A program made the position numbers and the translations under genes. A stretch of 64,000 nt of DNA from Sclerotiophoma versabilis (Eukaryota; Ascomycota; Dothideomycetes; Pleosporales; Didymellaceae). Positions 51,538 through 62,514 of the stretch are shown piece after piece. Position 1 is the first letter of the stretch; the number at the start of each line of letters is the position of its first letter. The stretch spans positions 248,001 through 312,000 of the forward strand of contig JAAROD010000093.1 of assembly GCA_012274445.1 (NCBI GenBank), read 5' to 3'. The notes beneath the pieces are model-generated. The model was not told where the DNA came from, made no database searches, and saw nothing but the letters and a program-made list of their open reading frames with translations.

Positions 51538-52886
51538 CTAGGTGGGTTCACTGTCAGTTCTGCGAGACTCAGTCTTGACGGCGTAGAGCTGAGCTACCAG
51601 CTCGGCCAGCCGTGGTTCCTCCGGCATGTCGTCAGGGCTGCAGGCTTTAGTCAGAAGGTCGATGATGCGCTGTTTCGCCATCCAAAATGTATGCGCCAGC
51701 TGCTCGGGGTATCGCCCAAGCTGCTGTTCACGGGAAGGTTTTGCAATCTTTTGACACCGACCGGCGATGCCTGCAGTCGAGGCCTTGCGCTTGCGCGTCG
51801 CGGTCGTGCGTTGCGCTTGTGCACACGCAGGAGACGACTGAGCAGACGTAGAGGAGGGGTGATCAGTCGCAGAGACATTGTACTGATGCACACGCTCCAT
51901 GTGCTTGAGCATGTTATAGCGGCGACGAAAGCCATGGCCGGCAACTGATCGCTCGCAGTCTTCGAACTCGCAGAAATGCGGCTGTGAGCCGTGACCGTGC
52001 ATGCCATGAGCTTCCCGCTCGTGGCGAAACAGACAAGCGCTGGAGGAAAAAGAGGTGTGGGTGCAGGCCCTCTTCTTGCATCGGAAAGGCTTGATATGTG
52101 CGTCCACGTACTTGTCGTATTCGCACTTGCGCTTGGTCAGCTTGTGGTCGCATCCGGGTTGACCCTCTTCCGGACAGTGGTAGTATCCGTCTTCGTCTGC
52201 TGCTCGCTGGTAGAGGAAGTGAGTCCGGCCAGCACTGGCCGTTCTTTCTCCTGGAATGCCTGTATTCATTTCTGTGTCTACGTGCGTGTTCGTGCCGGAT
52301 GGATGGCAAGTCTCGTTTTGGAGCCGCTGGAGTGAAGGCGGCGCTAGAATAGTCTCAACACTGCCGCTTCTATCAAGAATCAGCGTTGGATGCGGTACAA
52401 GTGATTGCAATCTCACCTTGTGGCTGACAGTGTGTCTGTGCCGGTCGAACGCATCAACGACCTATCTGCCACGAGTGTTTCGTATGTATCTTGCACGGTG
52501 GTCACAGGCAACACTGGAGCTTTGTTCTCCATGTAAGCAGCGGTCTGATCAGCAGCCCCAAGAGGCAGATAAGTGCCCCAGCTGGGAGTTCTGGTAGACT
52601 CTCCGGACAGACGAGTCTCAGAAGGTGTGTAGATCGGATCATCGACGCCGATAGTGGTTGGTAGGACACCACCGTACCATGACTGTGTCTCGAAGAAAGA
52701 ACACCATCTCTCGGCAGCCCCTGCCTGCTCTCCTTCTGGCTGGCTGCACTCATAGAAGGAACTCTCTCTGAGCATTGGGTGATCCCTTGCGTCTTGCGGA
52801 GCGGCTGTAAGGGACTCACAGGCTGACGGGCCGGTTCCTGCAAGTTGAAGGGGCAAGTAGGCCTGCCATACTGTCAGCTGCTGCAC
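51538..52886 (-). CDS. C2H2 zinc-finger transcription factor
   Basis: Exons 52886-52417 and 52369-51538 (47-nt intron GTGAGA...TTGATAG, branch AACGCTGATTC); 433 aa. The first 180 residues are acidic, Ser/Thr/Pro-rich and likely an activation region. The finger array lies around residues 230-335: YYHCPEEGQPGCDHKL, then FRCKKRACTHTSFSSSACLFRHEREAH, then FCEFEDCERSVAGHGFRRRYNMLKHMERVH, each a C-x-C-x-H-x-H type fold of the fungal kind. After them come a basic, nuclear-localisation-like TRKRKAST stretch and a helical tail (LAHTFWMAKQRIIDLL). It is probably a nuclear regulator; the targets are unknown. Its start may lie upstream in an unseen exon. Confidence 0.75.
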
Positions 52887-54059
52887 CTAGGCATCTGATC
52901 TTGAAGCTGCCTACGTTGTAGTTCGAATGGGTCTGGTATAGCCACTCATCGTAGCGCGCGGGCCAAGCCATCACGTCAATGGATGTCATGAGCAGCGTCT
53001 GCGTTGGATAGCGATTGCGGGCGCGTAAGCAATGAATATATAGTTATCCGGCCCGTTGATTATATAATGAAAGCGATGTCAGGTTGCAAGTGTGGAGGAC
53101 CGGTAAAGCAAAGCACAGTGCCCCTGGCTGCACCTGCTTGTCTTTGTTTTGAAGAGGCTTCCATCAATCTCCTCACGCTTGTCGACCTGGTCCACAGGAT
53201 CTCACTTCCCACTTCGAACATAGAACAGTCCGACACAAGCCAACTCTACAAAAGACTTGCAGAGTCTGAATGGCCGGCAAAGGAGTGGGCCCTTGGTGAC
53301 AGTACAGCTACAGGCGACTGACTCTGCGTTCACACTGTGTCCAAGTGAGACCCCTTTCTGGGCCACTTTGATTGGCCGTCCCATCTCACCTAACGTCAAG
53401 TCTTACGTCGGTGTCTGATGTAGATAGACACGCCTCTTAACAGCGCTAGCGACGCGACGTATCCGCACTGTTGCTTTCCGTGGCCTTGAAGTTTTGCAGA
53501 ACTGCTGAAACCGTGCAGTACCGGAGATATCCTTACACCCACGTGGAAGCTATCTCAAAGGTCGAGTAGGGACCTGAAAAGTCAATGTGTGTTGCTGCTA
53601 CAGTGCAGGAACAGGGATGTATCGACCATGGCGCTCAGGGGTAGCGCTTCTGAGAAGCAGCTGAAGAAGTGTCTGGCTACGCTGTCTAGGTCGCGATCAA
53701 GCTTTGGGTGAGCGACGAAAATACACGTCCAAAGATCCTACGCGGTTGTCGCCCATTGCGTGTTGCCCAGCACTGTCTCCCTTCACTACTTGTAGAAGCG
53801 TGTATCAGCACCCGACACTGAACGAGCCACACCGTGAGAAGTGCTCCAGTGTAAAGATAGTTCTTTATGCAAAACGGACCGCCGGAACAGAGCCAGTGCA
53901 TAACTTCGGGCAACAGTGAAGACCCGGACCACGCTAGGAGCTCGAAAGCTGCTCTATAAAGCGTCGACTGAGAGACGCTCCATCAGGTCTTTTTCCATTT
54001 CAAATTTTTCTGGCTGCAACGTTCCGCAGACCACTACTACTCTAGAGTCAAGAAGACCC
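52887..54059. other. Intergenic, no gene seen
   Basis: About 1.2 kb; only short frames with no motif. Confidence 0.4.
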
Positions 54060-54926
54060 ATGAAGACTTCCCACAAGCGACGCATCAATCGGTCGAGAAC
54101 ACCTTCTGACCCAGCGCTTCCACGTGGTCTGCGACGAAGCAGCCGCCTAGCTGCGAAGCGTGCAGAAACGACGAACTCACAAGCTGTCGTACTCCCGTGT
54201 GCCGATCCGTTCCTCGCGATCGGCCGTCGTGGCAACAAGTGCTGGTGTGCCTGGAGAGCAGTACCCTCGGTGTCTCTTGACGGTCTCACACTTATCGACG
54301 GAGCTGTGCCCGGCAAAAGAAAGCTGTACATTGATCAGGAGGGCTTCGTTGCAGTTCGGCACAAGTACGCATCCGAATCCTGGATCGAGAGGCTCCCGGT
54401 CGAGACTGGCCCCTGGCACACTTCGAAGGGTCGGCACAGCCCACTCCGTATAGGCGAAGGTCGTTGCACCGTATTGTTGCGCAAAGCGCTACAGAGCCCG
54501 ACACTTGTCGCCATCGCGGACCGAATGATATCACAGAGTGATGGCAATACGTGGTATCTGGTCGTTTGGAGCCCGTGCATGATGCAGGAAAGTTGCCTCC
54601 ATCGCTGGAGAGACACTCGGTCGCGTCCAGTGGTCATGACTCGACTGCAGCACGGCAGGTCAATTGTGCAGCTTGCGCCCAGCTGGATGTCGCTGCATGA
54701 CTTTGAGCCTCATGAGTTTGCACTGCTTCGTTACTTCTACGAGAGGGTCCGCGAAGGTACGCTCGCTATCGACGAGGGCAGGTGCGCCAAGCTGGCCTCT
54801 CTCAACTTGCTGCAAGCCGAGAGAGCGGCGTCCGTCACGCTGGAGACCACGGGCAGGGGATGGGAGCAGGGGGCGAGCTCTCAGGCATCCGGCAGTACCA
54901 ACAGGCTTTCTGCGTCAGCAAGCTAA
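54060..54926 (+). CDS. Uncharacterised protein with RSSRLAAK motif
   Basis: Intronless, 288 aa from ATG 54060 (the frame is open back to 53916 but that leader has no ATG and begins GTG). The N-terminus is basic and contains GLRRSSRLAAKRA, a pattern often seen near chromatin- or DNA-associated regions of fungal proteins. The middle (CWCAWRAVPSVSLDGLTLID, GKRKLYIDQEGF, ESWIERLPVETGPW) looks like a folded beta-rich domain that I do not recognise. The C-terminus is helical and then Ser-rich. The length and even composition favour a real gene. No function assigned. Confidence 0.5.
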   Translation: MKTSHKRRINRSRTPSDPALPRGLRRSSRLAAKRAETTNSQAVVLPCADPFLAIGRRGNKCWCAWRAVPSVSLDGLTLIDGAVPGKRKLYIDQEGFVAVRHKYASESWIERLPVETGPWHTSKGRHSPLRIGEGRCTVLLRKALQSPTLVAIADRMISQSDGNTWYLVVWSPCMMQESCLHRWRDTRSRPVVMTRLQHGRSIVQLAPSWMSLHDFEPHEFALLRYFYERVREGTLAIDEGRCAKLASLNLLQAERAASVTLETTGRGWEQGASSQASGSTNRLSASAS

Positions 54927-56590
54927 GCGTGTTGCTAGGTTAAGATGGCTATGACACGTGCTGGTCTATCGAGTATGACCATACATCTTTTATGATAAAG
55001 CGACTGAGACGGCGTTCAGTGAGTGTGCCATGGTTAGGTGATATGTATTGACAGAGACGTGGACCACGCTGTACGCCTAGATCCTGATGTTTCGAAAGAG
55101 AATAGACCTAGAGGCACTTTGACCTATTTGTTAGCACCGGTCAACAGCCGTATCAATTCAGGTATCCTTGGCCCCATACGAGTGCCTACATTATGAGCAG
55201 ATCTTGTGTGCGGATCGCACGGTTACACTGAGAGTAACATCTCAGTACGTGGGAGTCAGGATAGACTGGCTCCATCCCTCACAGAGACTGGTATGTCCGT
55301 GATGAACATTCGTGATGCACGGCGTTTCAGTGCTCCTGACCGTGCAAGGCTTCAGCTGACAGCCAATTGTCCTGCCATACATCTCGCAACAGCATCTTGG
55401 TGACCTGCAACGTCCGAACTATACAAGGAGCTTTCCGCCAACGTGCCCTATGTAATGAGTGATCGCTACTGACACGACGTCTGCCTTGTTATCGAGGGGG
55501 ACAGTGACAACGAGGTCGTCCTAGAGTAAGTCCCTTGTGTCGGGAGAGACTTCACTCTGCAGCAACAAGGCCTTTACCCCACAACTCCTCGCCTGGAGTT
55601 CTCGGTTTACACGATGCGTCACAACGCCTAGCATTCGATCTGTCACTGCAGACGATGACCCAAATCAAATACCTACACGAATCACAGGTGATGATGACAG
55701 TTGTAGACATCGATCTTGGATATAGATTAAGGATCTTTAGACATTTCCTCGATGAACTGTGTGAATTGTTCGGATAATGTGATCGCACAGTTCGTCAAGA
55801 GTAGATCTGGCGATTTGATTTGCATGTAGTTTACGAGAGAAATCGATCTTTGATTCTCTATCCTCGCCTGTATAGATTGGTGACGCTTGGAACAGCTGTT
55901 TGAAGCTCTAGTCCAGGTCAGGATTGTCCCTAAGGTGTTTCGGGGCGAGTGGCAGGCTTGGTCGTCAGCTAGAACCTGCCAGTAGCGCCGCGTTCCCCGC
56001 GCGACGATCTGAGATAAGACCGGATCAAAAGAGTCTCTACTGGTGCCATGTAGGTACCTCAGCTATGCAGAATAGCTGGGGAGGCAAACGCGGCTCAGAC
56101 TGCGCCACACTTATGAGAAGAACCGGCCATGCGTACGCACCGGGCTATTCTGTAACCAAGAAACAGACGGTAGACTACGCAGTGCACTTGCCGCACTCTG
56201 TCCGGCATGTTCTCCCAGCACCTCGTCTGTGACGGGGTGGAATCCAGATAGACTTCGCCGTTACCAGACCTTACGCCCACTTCTTCCTTCTAATCTTGCC
56301 CCTGCTTTACACACGATGTAAAGGGCCCAGATATCCCGCTGAGTACGATCCCAGTACCCATTGCCAGAAGTTGTTCACGTGGAGATGGCGTTTCCCTGGA
56401 TCGAACGGACAAACCAGGATGAGCAACGATCAGCCTTTTCACCTGCTCTTCACCACTCACCTACCGTCTCTCGCCCGGGGTGGGGGAATGCAAGCCAGGT
56501 AATGTCTCACTTGTGCAGCGCACGCAGATCTATTGGCTATAAATACCAGTCTTGACCCCCTTTACATCCACCAAGTCACTTCGCTCCTCC
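54927..56590. other. Intergenic, no gene seen
   Basis: About 1.7 kb; frames at 55206-55403 and 55535-55777 are short and featureless. Confidence 0.4.
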
Positions 56591-57525
56591 ATGGCGTTCC
56601 TTTCCCTGGTCAGCTTAAGCGCATGCTTCTCGGTCGTACTCTTGCTTAGCGGTGTGCTCATCTACTTCGACGCTAAAGATCAGCTCAGTGCAACAAGCAG
56701 GATCTCCGAGCACGACTACCGATGGGAGAGAGCTCTATCCGCGTCTTTTGCGATTGTACAGACGGCTATGTCGGTGGCTGGCATAGTCGGAACCTTAACT
56801 GTAATCCGCTCGGAAGGAGAGGGGTTCGTTTGGCTAGATGTGGTGCTGTCTTGCACGCTCCAGCTTCTCGCTGGTGCCAATGTGAGTATTCTTCCCACGT
56901 TCGGGTGGTCGCCACTGACTTGAGGCCCTACAAGCTCGCCCGGCTCCTACGTGTATTCATGCATCCCCCCTGGGTCATATGGCTGGCTTACATAGCGACC
57001 GTTGTAGCAGCACTAGACACAGCCCAGGTAGCAGCGTAGGTACTCTTCAAACATGCAGCGAATGGTCTGACCTTAATGAGTAGCAGCAAGGAGCTCTTCT
57101 CTGCTTATGTACCGGCTTCGCTCAATCGCCTTGCGGCTTTGTCGTTCATGTCTTTGTTGCTCGCAATCAGACAACTGCAGAGGCATGCGAGCTCTGGAAT
57201 AAGCAGAAGCGGTGATGGTGCCTCGCCCAGCAGGCATCACGTGCAATTCCTGCATGCTCTCATTGCTGTAAACGGCGTCGCCGCATCGTTTGAACTCTGT
57301 GGGACAATTGCCCTCATTATTTCTGAGCTCACCAACCGGAGCGGTGACTTGGGATTGCGCAGAGGTATCTTTTTGGTGAGTTGTCTCCTCTCTTGCTCTG
57401 CTATATGCACTGATCCCTGGTAGGTCTGCACCGTAGGTCAATCGCTTTGTGTTTTTCCCTTATGCCTGGCCGGCATTAAAAGACTGTTCTCGGAAGACAG
57501 CCCGGTCATGGATACGCAAGCCTGA
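56591..57525 (+). CDS. Multi-span membrane protein, unknown family
   Basis: Four exons: 56591-56881, 56935-57027, 57091-57375, 57424-57525 (introns 53, 63 and 48 nt, frame kept); 256 aa. Hydrophobic segments: FLSLVSLSACFSVVLLLSGV, SFAIVQTAMSVAGIVGTLTV, WVIWLAYIATVVAALDTA, RLAALSFMSLLLAI, FLHALIAVNGVAASF, GTIALIISEL and SLCVFPLCLAG, so six or seven spans. The layout (small, many-span, short loops) recalls fungal integral membrane families such as the rhodopsin-like DUF groups, but I recognise no signature. The third acceptor could instead be at 57075-57086 with donor GTAGGT at 57036, changing only a few residues. Location presumably plasma or internal membrane. Confidence 0.55.
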
Positions 57526-58659
57526 GCAGTGTCACAAAGGCTATGGCTATGTGTCGAGAAAAGTCCTTTTGATGGCAAGTGTGTGTTACAGGAGACCAGA
57601 AGAAATCCCGTTGATTGAGAAGTGCTTTCAGAGTGGATAGATGCAATGAACCAGTCAGCACAAAGAGAATTGACCCGACAAAGCCGTTGCGTGAGTTCCG
57701 TGCCAGAGCATAAACAGACATATGCGCACAAAAGCTTTGATTCTTCCATGGCGACACGAAACCCTGGTATCACAAGGCACTACTTGCCTATTAACCGTCT
57801 AGCATGCGGATGGGATTCTCTCGTCGCTGTATGCAGGTGTAATGGTGGTATCATGTGGCTTGTAGAGAGATGAGTGCTTACGTGGTGAACCGTTCGCGTG
57901 CTGTGTAAGAGGCTAAGGACTGTGACTCGTGACGACCACCACCCCTTATCGGAGATCGCAATGCTGGCGTCTCTTCCCGTAAGCGTCGAAGGAGCTATTT
58001 CACACGACTAGATGGCGTCTCGGAAGAATTCATATCGCCCCGGTACGCAAGGACACGTCGACCATAGAACAGTCCACCCTAGGGCGCTCTATGCAAAGCA
58101 CCGGAAGACATGGGCAGAAAACAGATCCTCACAGGATCAGATATGGTCGCCGGAAAACTGCATGCCTGGAGGGCGCATCGGATGTCCGTTGAGACTTCAT
58201 GTAGACAAGTACAAACGAAAAGACTGCACGTCACTTCTCGAAATCTCGGGTGAGGTGCTGTTTGTGGCCGAGCTGTCGCAGGAGAAGCGCTGCGACCATG
58301 TTGTCAGTTACAGTTCGCCTCGGGAGTGGCGTATCTACCTTTTCCCCTACAGATACATGATGCAAAGAAGAGGGATGCATATCGTTGTGTACGTGTTACT
58401 ATAGCCGACTAATCTAGTTGTTTCTTTCAAATATAACGTCATCATAATGCCCAGGCTCAAGACCAGACTCTCATGAATCCACCGTTGACAGGATTGTCGT
58501 CTGTTGAGCCAGCTCGTAAATAAGCGTGTCTGAGGTGCGAGAACTATATCTGATGAGGTGGCCACATATAGCAGGTGGTGAGATAAAACAAGCCAGCCAC
58601 GAGTGAGCCGAGATCGAGCTGGGTAGACTCGTTGTTCTTTACGTACTGAAGAGGAAATA
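57526..58659. other. Intergenic, one doubtful ORF
   Basis: A 130-codon frame at 58012-58404 (+) has no motif or splice support; left unassigned. Confidence 0.35.
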
Positions 58660-59991
58660 TCAGACAACAAGGTATCTTGCCCCCTCCCATTCACCCCTAA
58701 CGGTTGAGTGAGATTGGGCTAGCGAAGTAAAGCGGCTGAGGTAACGCTTGCGAACGTCAACTGTGCTGACGTTGAGGTCTCTGTAATCTTGCGGAGCGAC
58801 CTGAGCGATGGTCAGGGAAGCTGAGCAGAGCGCGCCACGCTCGCAGCGAGATGGAACAGCCTGAATCTGCTGGCAGCAACGAGCATCCTTATCAGTGCAG
58901 GCCTGTGTTCGCTTCCTGTTCTTGGGCTTGGTATTTATGGGAGGCTTGCGTGTGTTGTAAGTGTCATGGCAAGAGCTGCCAAAGCGGAAGTTGTTCTCGA
59001 CGCCGAGGTCCCATTCGTCATCAAGACGCTCAGGTCTCAGATCGCTGCGTGGACGTTTGGAAATCGGCTGTTGCCGTTTGACCTTCTCTACCGTTACCGG
59101 TTTTTGGAACTCAACACTGTAGTTCATCGAGCTGTTGTTGTCCCAGAACTCTTGGCCATTGGTCCGATAACGAACGCAAAGAAACAAAGCTCTGGACTCC
59201 AGGTCGGCATGGTCGGCTAGGTCAATGTTGAAATCGAAGCGGTCACAATTGTCGTGTACCTGCGCCTTATGGCAATCGTGATTGTACTCAGCCTCAATGT
59301 CAGATGTTGACTTCCAAAAGTCGAGTGTGAAACGAACCACAACGGACTTCTGGAAGGACATGTTGGCACATGCAATATTGCCAACAAGCGTATGTTTGTC
59401 TGGCGCCATGGCAATGCTTTCGACACGCACGGGTGCGTTCAGTTGGCTGTGGCATTTGGAAGACGGCCAGTTGGCTAGCTTGATCTCCCACTCGGCTGAC
59501 TGAGACTTGGGGTCGTCCCCCAAAGGGCGCTCATTTTCTTTCCTGCATGCAGTCTCAGCCAGCGAGAAGCCGTCCCTAACAGCAATCGGTCGGTCTGCCG
59601 ACAGGAAGTGTCGTATCTGTTGGATTGTCTCGTTGAAGCGCACAGCCTTGGAGTAGGTGGATGTGCCAGGTGTGCGAGATGTGCCCGATGGTCTGAGGCG
59701 TGACACAGACCGGAGAGCAGGTTTGACCACCTCACCAGACTGCTTTCGCACCGCTGGCAGCTTCGTCCGTAACCCTTGAGCTTCCGCATTGTCATCATCT
59801 GAGGATGTAGCGATGACCGGGTTGGTGTCGCGGAACTCGACTTCGTGCTGGGAGAGCATGACCTCGCTCTGCAATTGAGAGGATACGTTAGTAGGAAGTG
59901 ATAGCGGTGTTTTCGTCTGTAGGTTTGTGATTTCTTTGTTCTTGGAGGACAAGAACGTCTCTACGTTGGTGTACTCCGGCCCCGCTTCCAA
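58660..59991 (-). CDS. Glycogen-targeting PP1 regulatory subunit (CBM21)
   Basis: Intronless, 443 aa. Residues 115-119 (KAVRF) match the RVxF docking motif for protein phosphatase 1. About residues 184-294 form a CBM21 starch/glycogen-binding domain: VRVESIAMAPDKHTLVGNIA, CANMSFQKSVVVRFTLDFWK, FDFNIDLADHADLESRALFL and CVRYRTNGQEFWDNNSSMNY, with the conserved WDNN. The combination is that of Gac1/Pig-type subunits, which bring PP1 to glycogen to activate glycogen synthase; S. cerevisiae Gac1 is longer. The N-terminal 100 residues are Ser/Thr-rich, and the C-terminal 130 are basic and unordered. It is the best functional assignment in the last 15 kb. Confidence 0.88.
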   Translation of the reverse strand: MEAGPEYTNVETFLSSKNKEITNLQTKTPLSLPTNVSSQLQSEVMLSQHEVEFRDTNPVIATSSDDDNAEAQGLRTKLPAVRKQSGEVVKPALRSVSRLRPSGTSRTPGTSTYSKAVRFNETIQQIRHFLSADRPIAVRDGFSLAETACRKENERPLGDDPKSQSAEWEIKLANWPSSKCHSQLNAPVRVESIAMAPDKHTLVGNIACANMSFQKSVVVRFTLDFWKSTSDIEAEYNHDCHKAQVHDNCDRFDFNIDLADHADLESRALFLCVRYRTNGQEFWDNNSSMNYSVEFQKPVTVEKVKRQQPISKRPRSDLRPERLDDEWDLGVENNFRFGSSCHDTYNTRKPPINTKPKNRKRTQACTDKDARCCQQIQAVPSRCERGALCSASLTIAQVAPQDYRDLNVSTVDVRKRYLSRFTSLAQSHSTVRGEWEGARYLVV

Positions 59992-60798
59992 GCCGACACT
60001 GCGGCAACTGTCTGCCTAGTCTGATGAGCCGGCAGGAGTTGAGAGAGCTAGTTGTTGCGGGATCTCAGCTGATTGGGAGGCTCGAGTATTGGTGTCGGAA
60101 GGACTGCGGCTAAAGAGAGCGGTTCTGTTTGGGAGAAGCAGGCGAGCCCAGGAGCAACAGTGTACAAGGCATACAAGCAGCTTCGTTTATGTATTTGAAG
60201 CTGAATCGACAACGAAGTGCAAGGTAGAGGCGAGGTAGATTTGCAGATCCACAGGCGACAGAAAAACGAGTAACAATGGTAGGTAGACCTTGGAAATCAT
60301 CATAGGTAGAATCGCGCCGCAGTATCCGCAAGTCCTCCATTTTCCATGTGTGATGCTTGGTGCGGGTCTAAAGTGAGGACATCAGTCTGAAGATTGATAA
60401 TGAAGACGAACTGGGTTCTTCAAGACGTTTACATCACAGGGTTGCAGCCCGGAAGGTGATCCAAAAGACTGATTAATCCATTGAAGACGCGGCCTAATTG
60501 TGGCATCTTGACAGGCGAGGTAACCATCGTCCAAGTTGGTTTCCCGCGCTCATTTTATGGACGGTAGTAAATAGAAGGCCTCTCTTTGAAAGTCACCTGA
60601 CACGATAGATGTGAGCACGTGACCTATGATGACTAAAAGTCGTTGTCGCTGATGGCGTGGAATTTGACCCCAGTTTCGATACTCCACTTTCAAATAAGCT
60701 TCACAATGATCATCCTGACGAAGATCTACTCACCACCCTCGACCACCGATGACGTCAGCCCAAAGCGTCGAAGATTGTAAGGAATGATCGGGGTGACA
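59992..60798. other. Intergenic, no gene seen
   Basis: About 800 bp upstream of the CBM21 gene and downstream of the FPGS-like gene; no supported frame. Confidence 0.4.
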
Positions 60799-62295
60799 TC
60801 ATAGGCTCACGGATAAGACCCGAAGAGCATGACCAACCAAATGCAAGCTCCCTGTAATCAAGATGCTGGTAGCTCCGAGTCGAGTAGCAAGACTCATAGC
60901 AGCATCTAGATCCGTGGTCGTGTGAACTGTGAAGTTGCCGCCCAAGTTCTCCCAGGCTTCCTGGTAAGATAGGGGATTCCCGCACATAGGATCTATAAAG
61001 GGGTCAGAGAGCTTTTGCATACATAGGCATGGACAGACCTTGGTTTGCGCGTTGGGCAGAAGGGCAAGCAGTAAGTATGACATGCTGAACATCTATATCA
61101 TGTTTCAGGAGCGGTTCAGCCAACGATCGACTGAGCGATGTTAGATCCCGATGGGTAGAGAAGTGCCCGAATATAACGGTTCTACGGAAGCTTTTGTAGT
61201 TAGCACTCCACTGAATGCCAAGCATACACACTCATACCTGCTGTTTTGTGCAAACCAGGCTGCACACCTGTTAAGGCTCAACTCATTATGTGCCCCATCA
61301 AGAAACCACGTGACGTTCCCGATGGTGATGGTCTGAAAACGGCCTGGCCAGTTGAATGTTCTCAGGCCTTGTTCTACAACTTCTGTAGTGAGATGGCATC
61401 CCTGTATCTGCTGTAGGAAATTATTGCATACAGCATGAGCTAGCGAAAAGTTTTGTAGCTGAACCTCTGGTTGCGGTCGCAGAGCTTTTGCAGGCAGCTC
61501 AGACAATGGTTGGATGAATTTCAATTGAACACCCTTCATGACAGCCTGATCTTCAAGAACGCTGGCTGCTACTGGCTGCTGTGAGACTGAAAAGGCTGGG
61601 ACGTTGGTTTTCATTATTCCCGCTTTATGCCAGGCAATCCGTTCCAGGGACCCTCCAAGTGCATCAGTGTGATCGTAATCGATTACTGTGATTGCTGTTA
61701 CTGTAGGCTTTGGAATGAAGTTTGTAGCATCGTTCTGGCCACCGTGGTGGGTCTCGTAAATTGCTACATCAACCCCAGCCTGGATGAACGCATGAAATGA
61801 GACAAGCGTCAAGAGCTGAAGATACTTTGGTGTAGGATGCTCATCACGGAGGGTCTCGTATACCTCGTTAACGTATTTCGCGAACATATCTTTCGGCAGT
61901 GGTGAAAACCCTATCCTTATCCTCTCTTCAGGGCCGATGAGGTGTGGCCCGGTATAAAGCCCGGTCGTCAAGCCGCGACTTCGCAGCAAGCATTCGATGA
62001 ACGCACAAGTGCTGCCCTTTCCTTTTGTTCCAGCTACGTGAATGATTCTGAGGCGATTAATGTCATCGACCTGGATTTCATAAATATCATCATCGCTTGA
62101 CGGCAAAGTGGTCATACGGAGTAACCCAACTTGTTCATCCATCCGAGCATGCCATCTTTGCTGGGTGTGAAATTTGCGCCAGGTGAAACTTTTCGTCGCT
62201 GACGCTCAAGAAGATCCAAAGCCTCCTGTCGACAAGTTACGTTAGGCTGACTATTGTTTTGGTGATGTTTAACTCACAGCATAGCTTGTTGCCAT
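60799..62295 (-). CDS. Folylpolyglutamate synthase-like enzyme
   Basis: Mur-ligase-family enzyme that adds glutamates to folate. Five exons: 62295-62278, 62225-62118, 62070-61238, 61190-61039, 60992-60799 (introns 52, 47, 47 and 46 nt); 434 aa. Splices rebuild MATSYA/EALDLLER, NKLGYS/VDDINRLRIIHV, AQNS/SFRRTVIFGH and RANQ/DPMCGNP. Motifs: P-loop HVAGTKGKGSTCAF; YTGPHLIGPEERIRI; GRFQTI; WFLDGAHNELSL; C-terminal SILITGSLHLVGHAL. The omega-loop motif reads YETHHGGQNDATN, where typical FPGS has an E-V-G-x-GG-x-x-D-A-T-N form, so this may be a paralogue with altered substrate or regulation. It lacks an obvious mitochondrial presequence. Confidence 0.88.
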
Positions 62296-62514
62296 CGATC
62301 TTGTGCAGATTGATCGTAAAGGGGCCAGGAATCTCACACTTCTAAATGCGACAGTAGGCAAAACCGGTGAGATTGGTGCCATTTACCGTGTTGCGCGAAC
62401 TGGTGGAAATTCAGCAGTGAGCAAGTTGGCAGGTGCAGACTGATAGCCCCACTGGTGAAAACTGACCATCGGCCTAAGTCACGTGCTCGCTGCATCCCGG
62501 CCCGAAACAACTTA

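Noticed and set aside
58012..58404. A 130-codon plus-strand frame
   Set aside because: No motif, no splice support and no plausible neighbour relation; left as unassigned.
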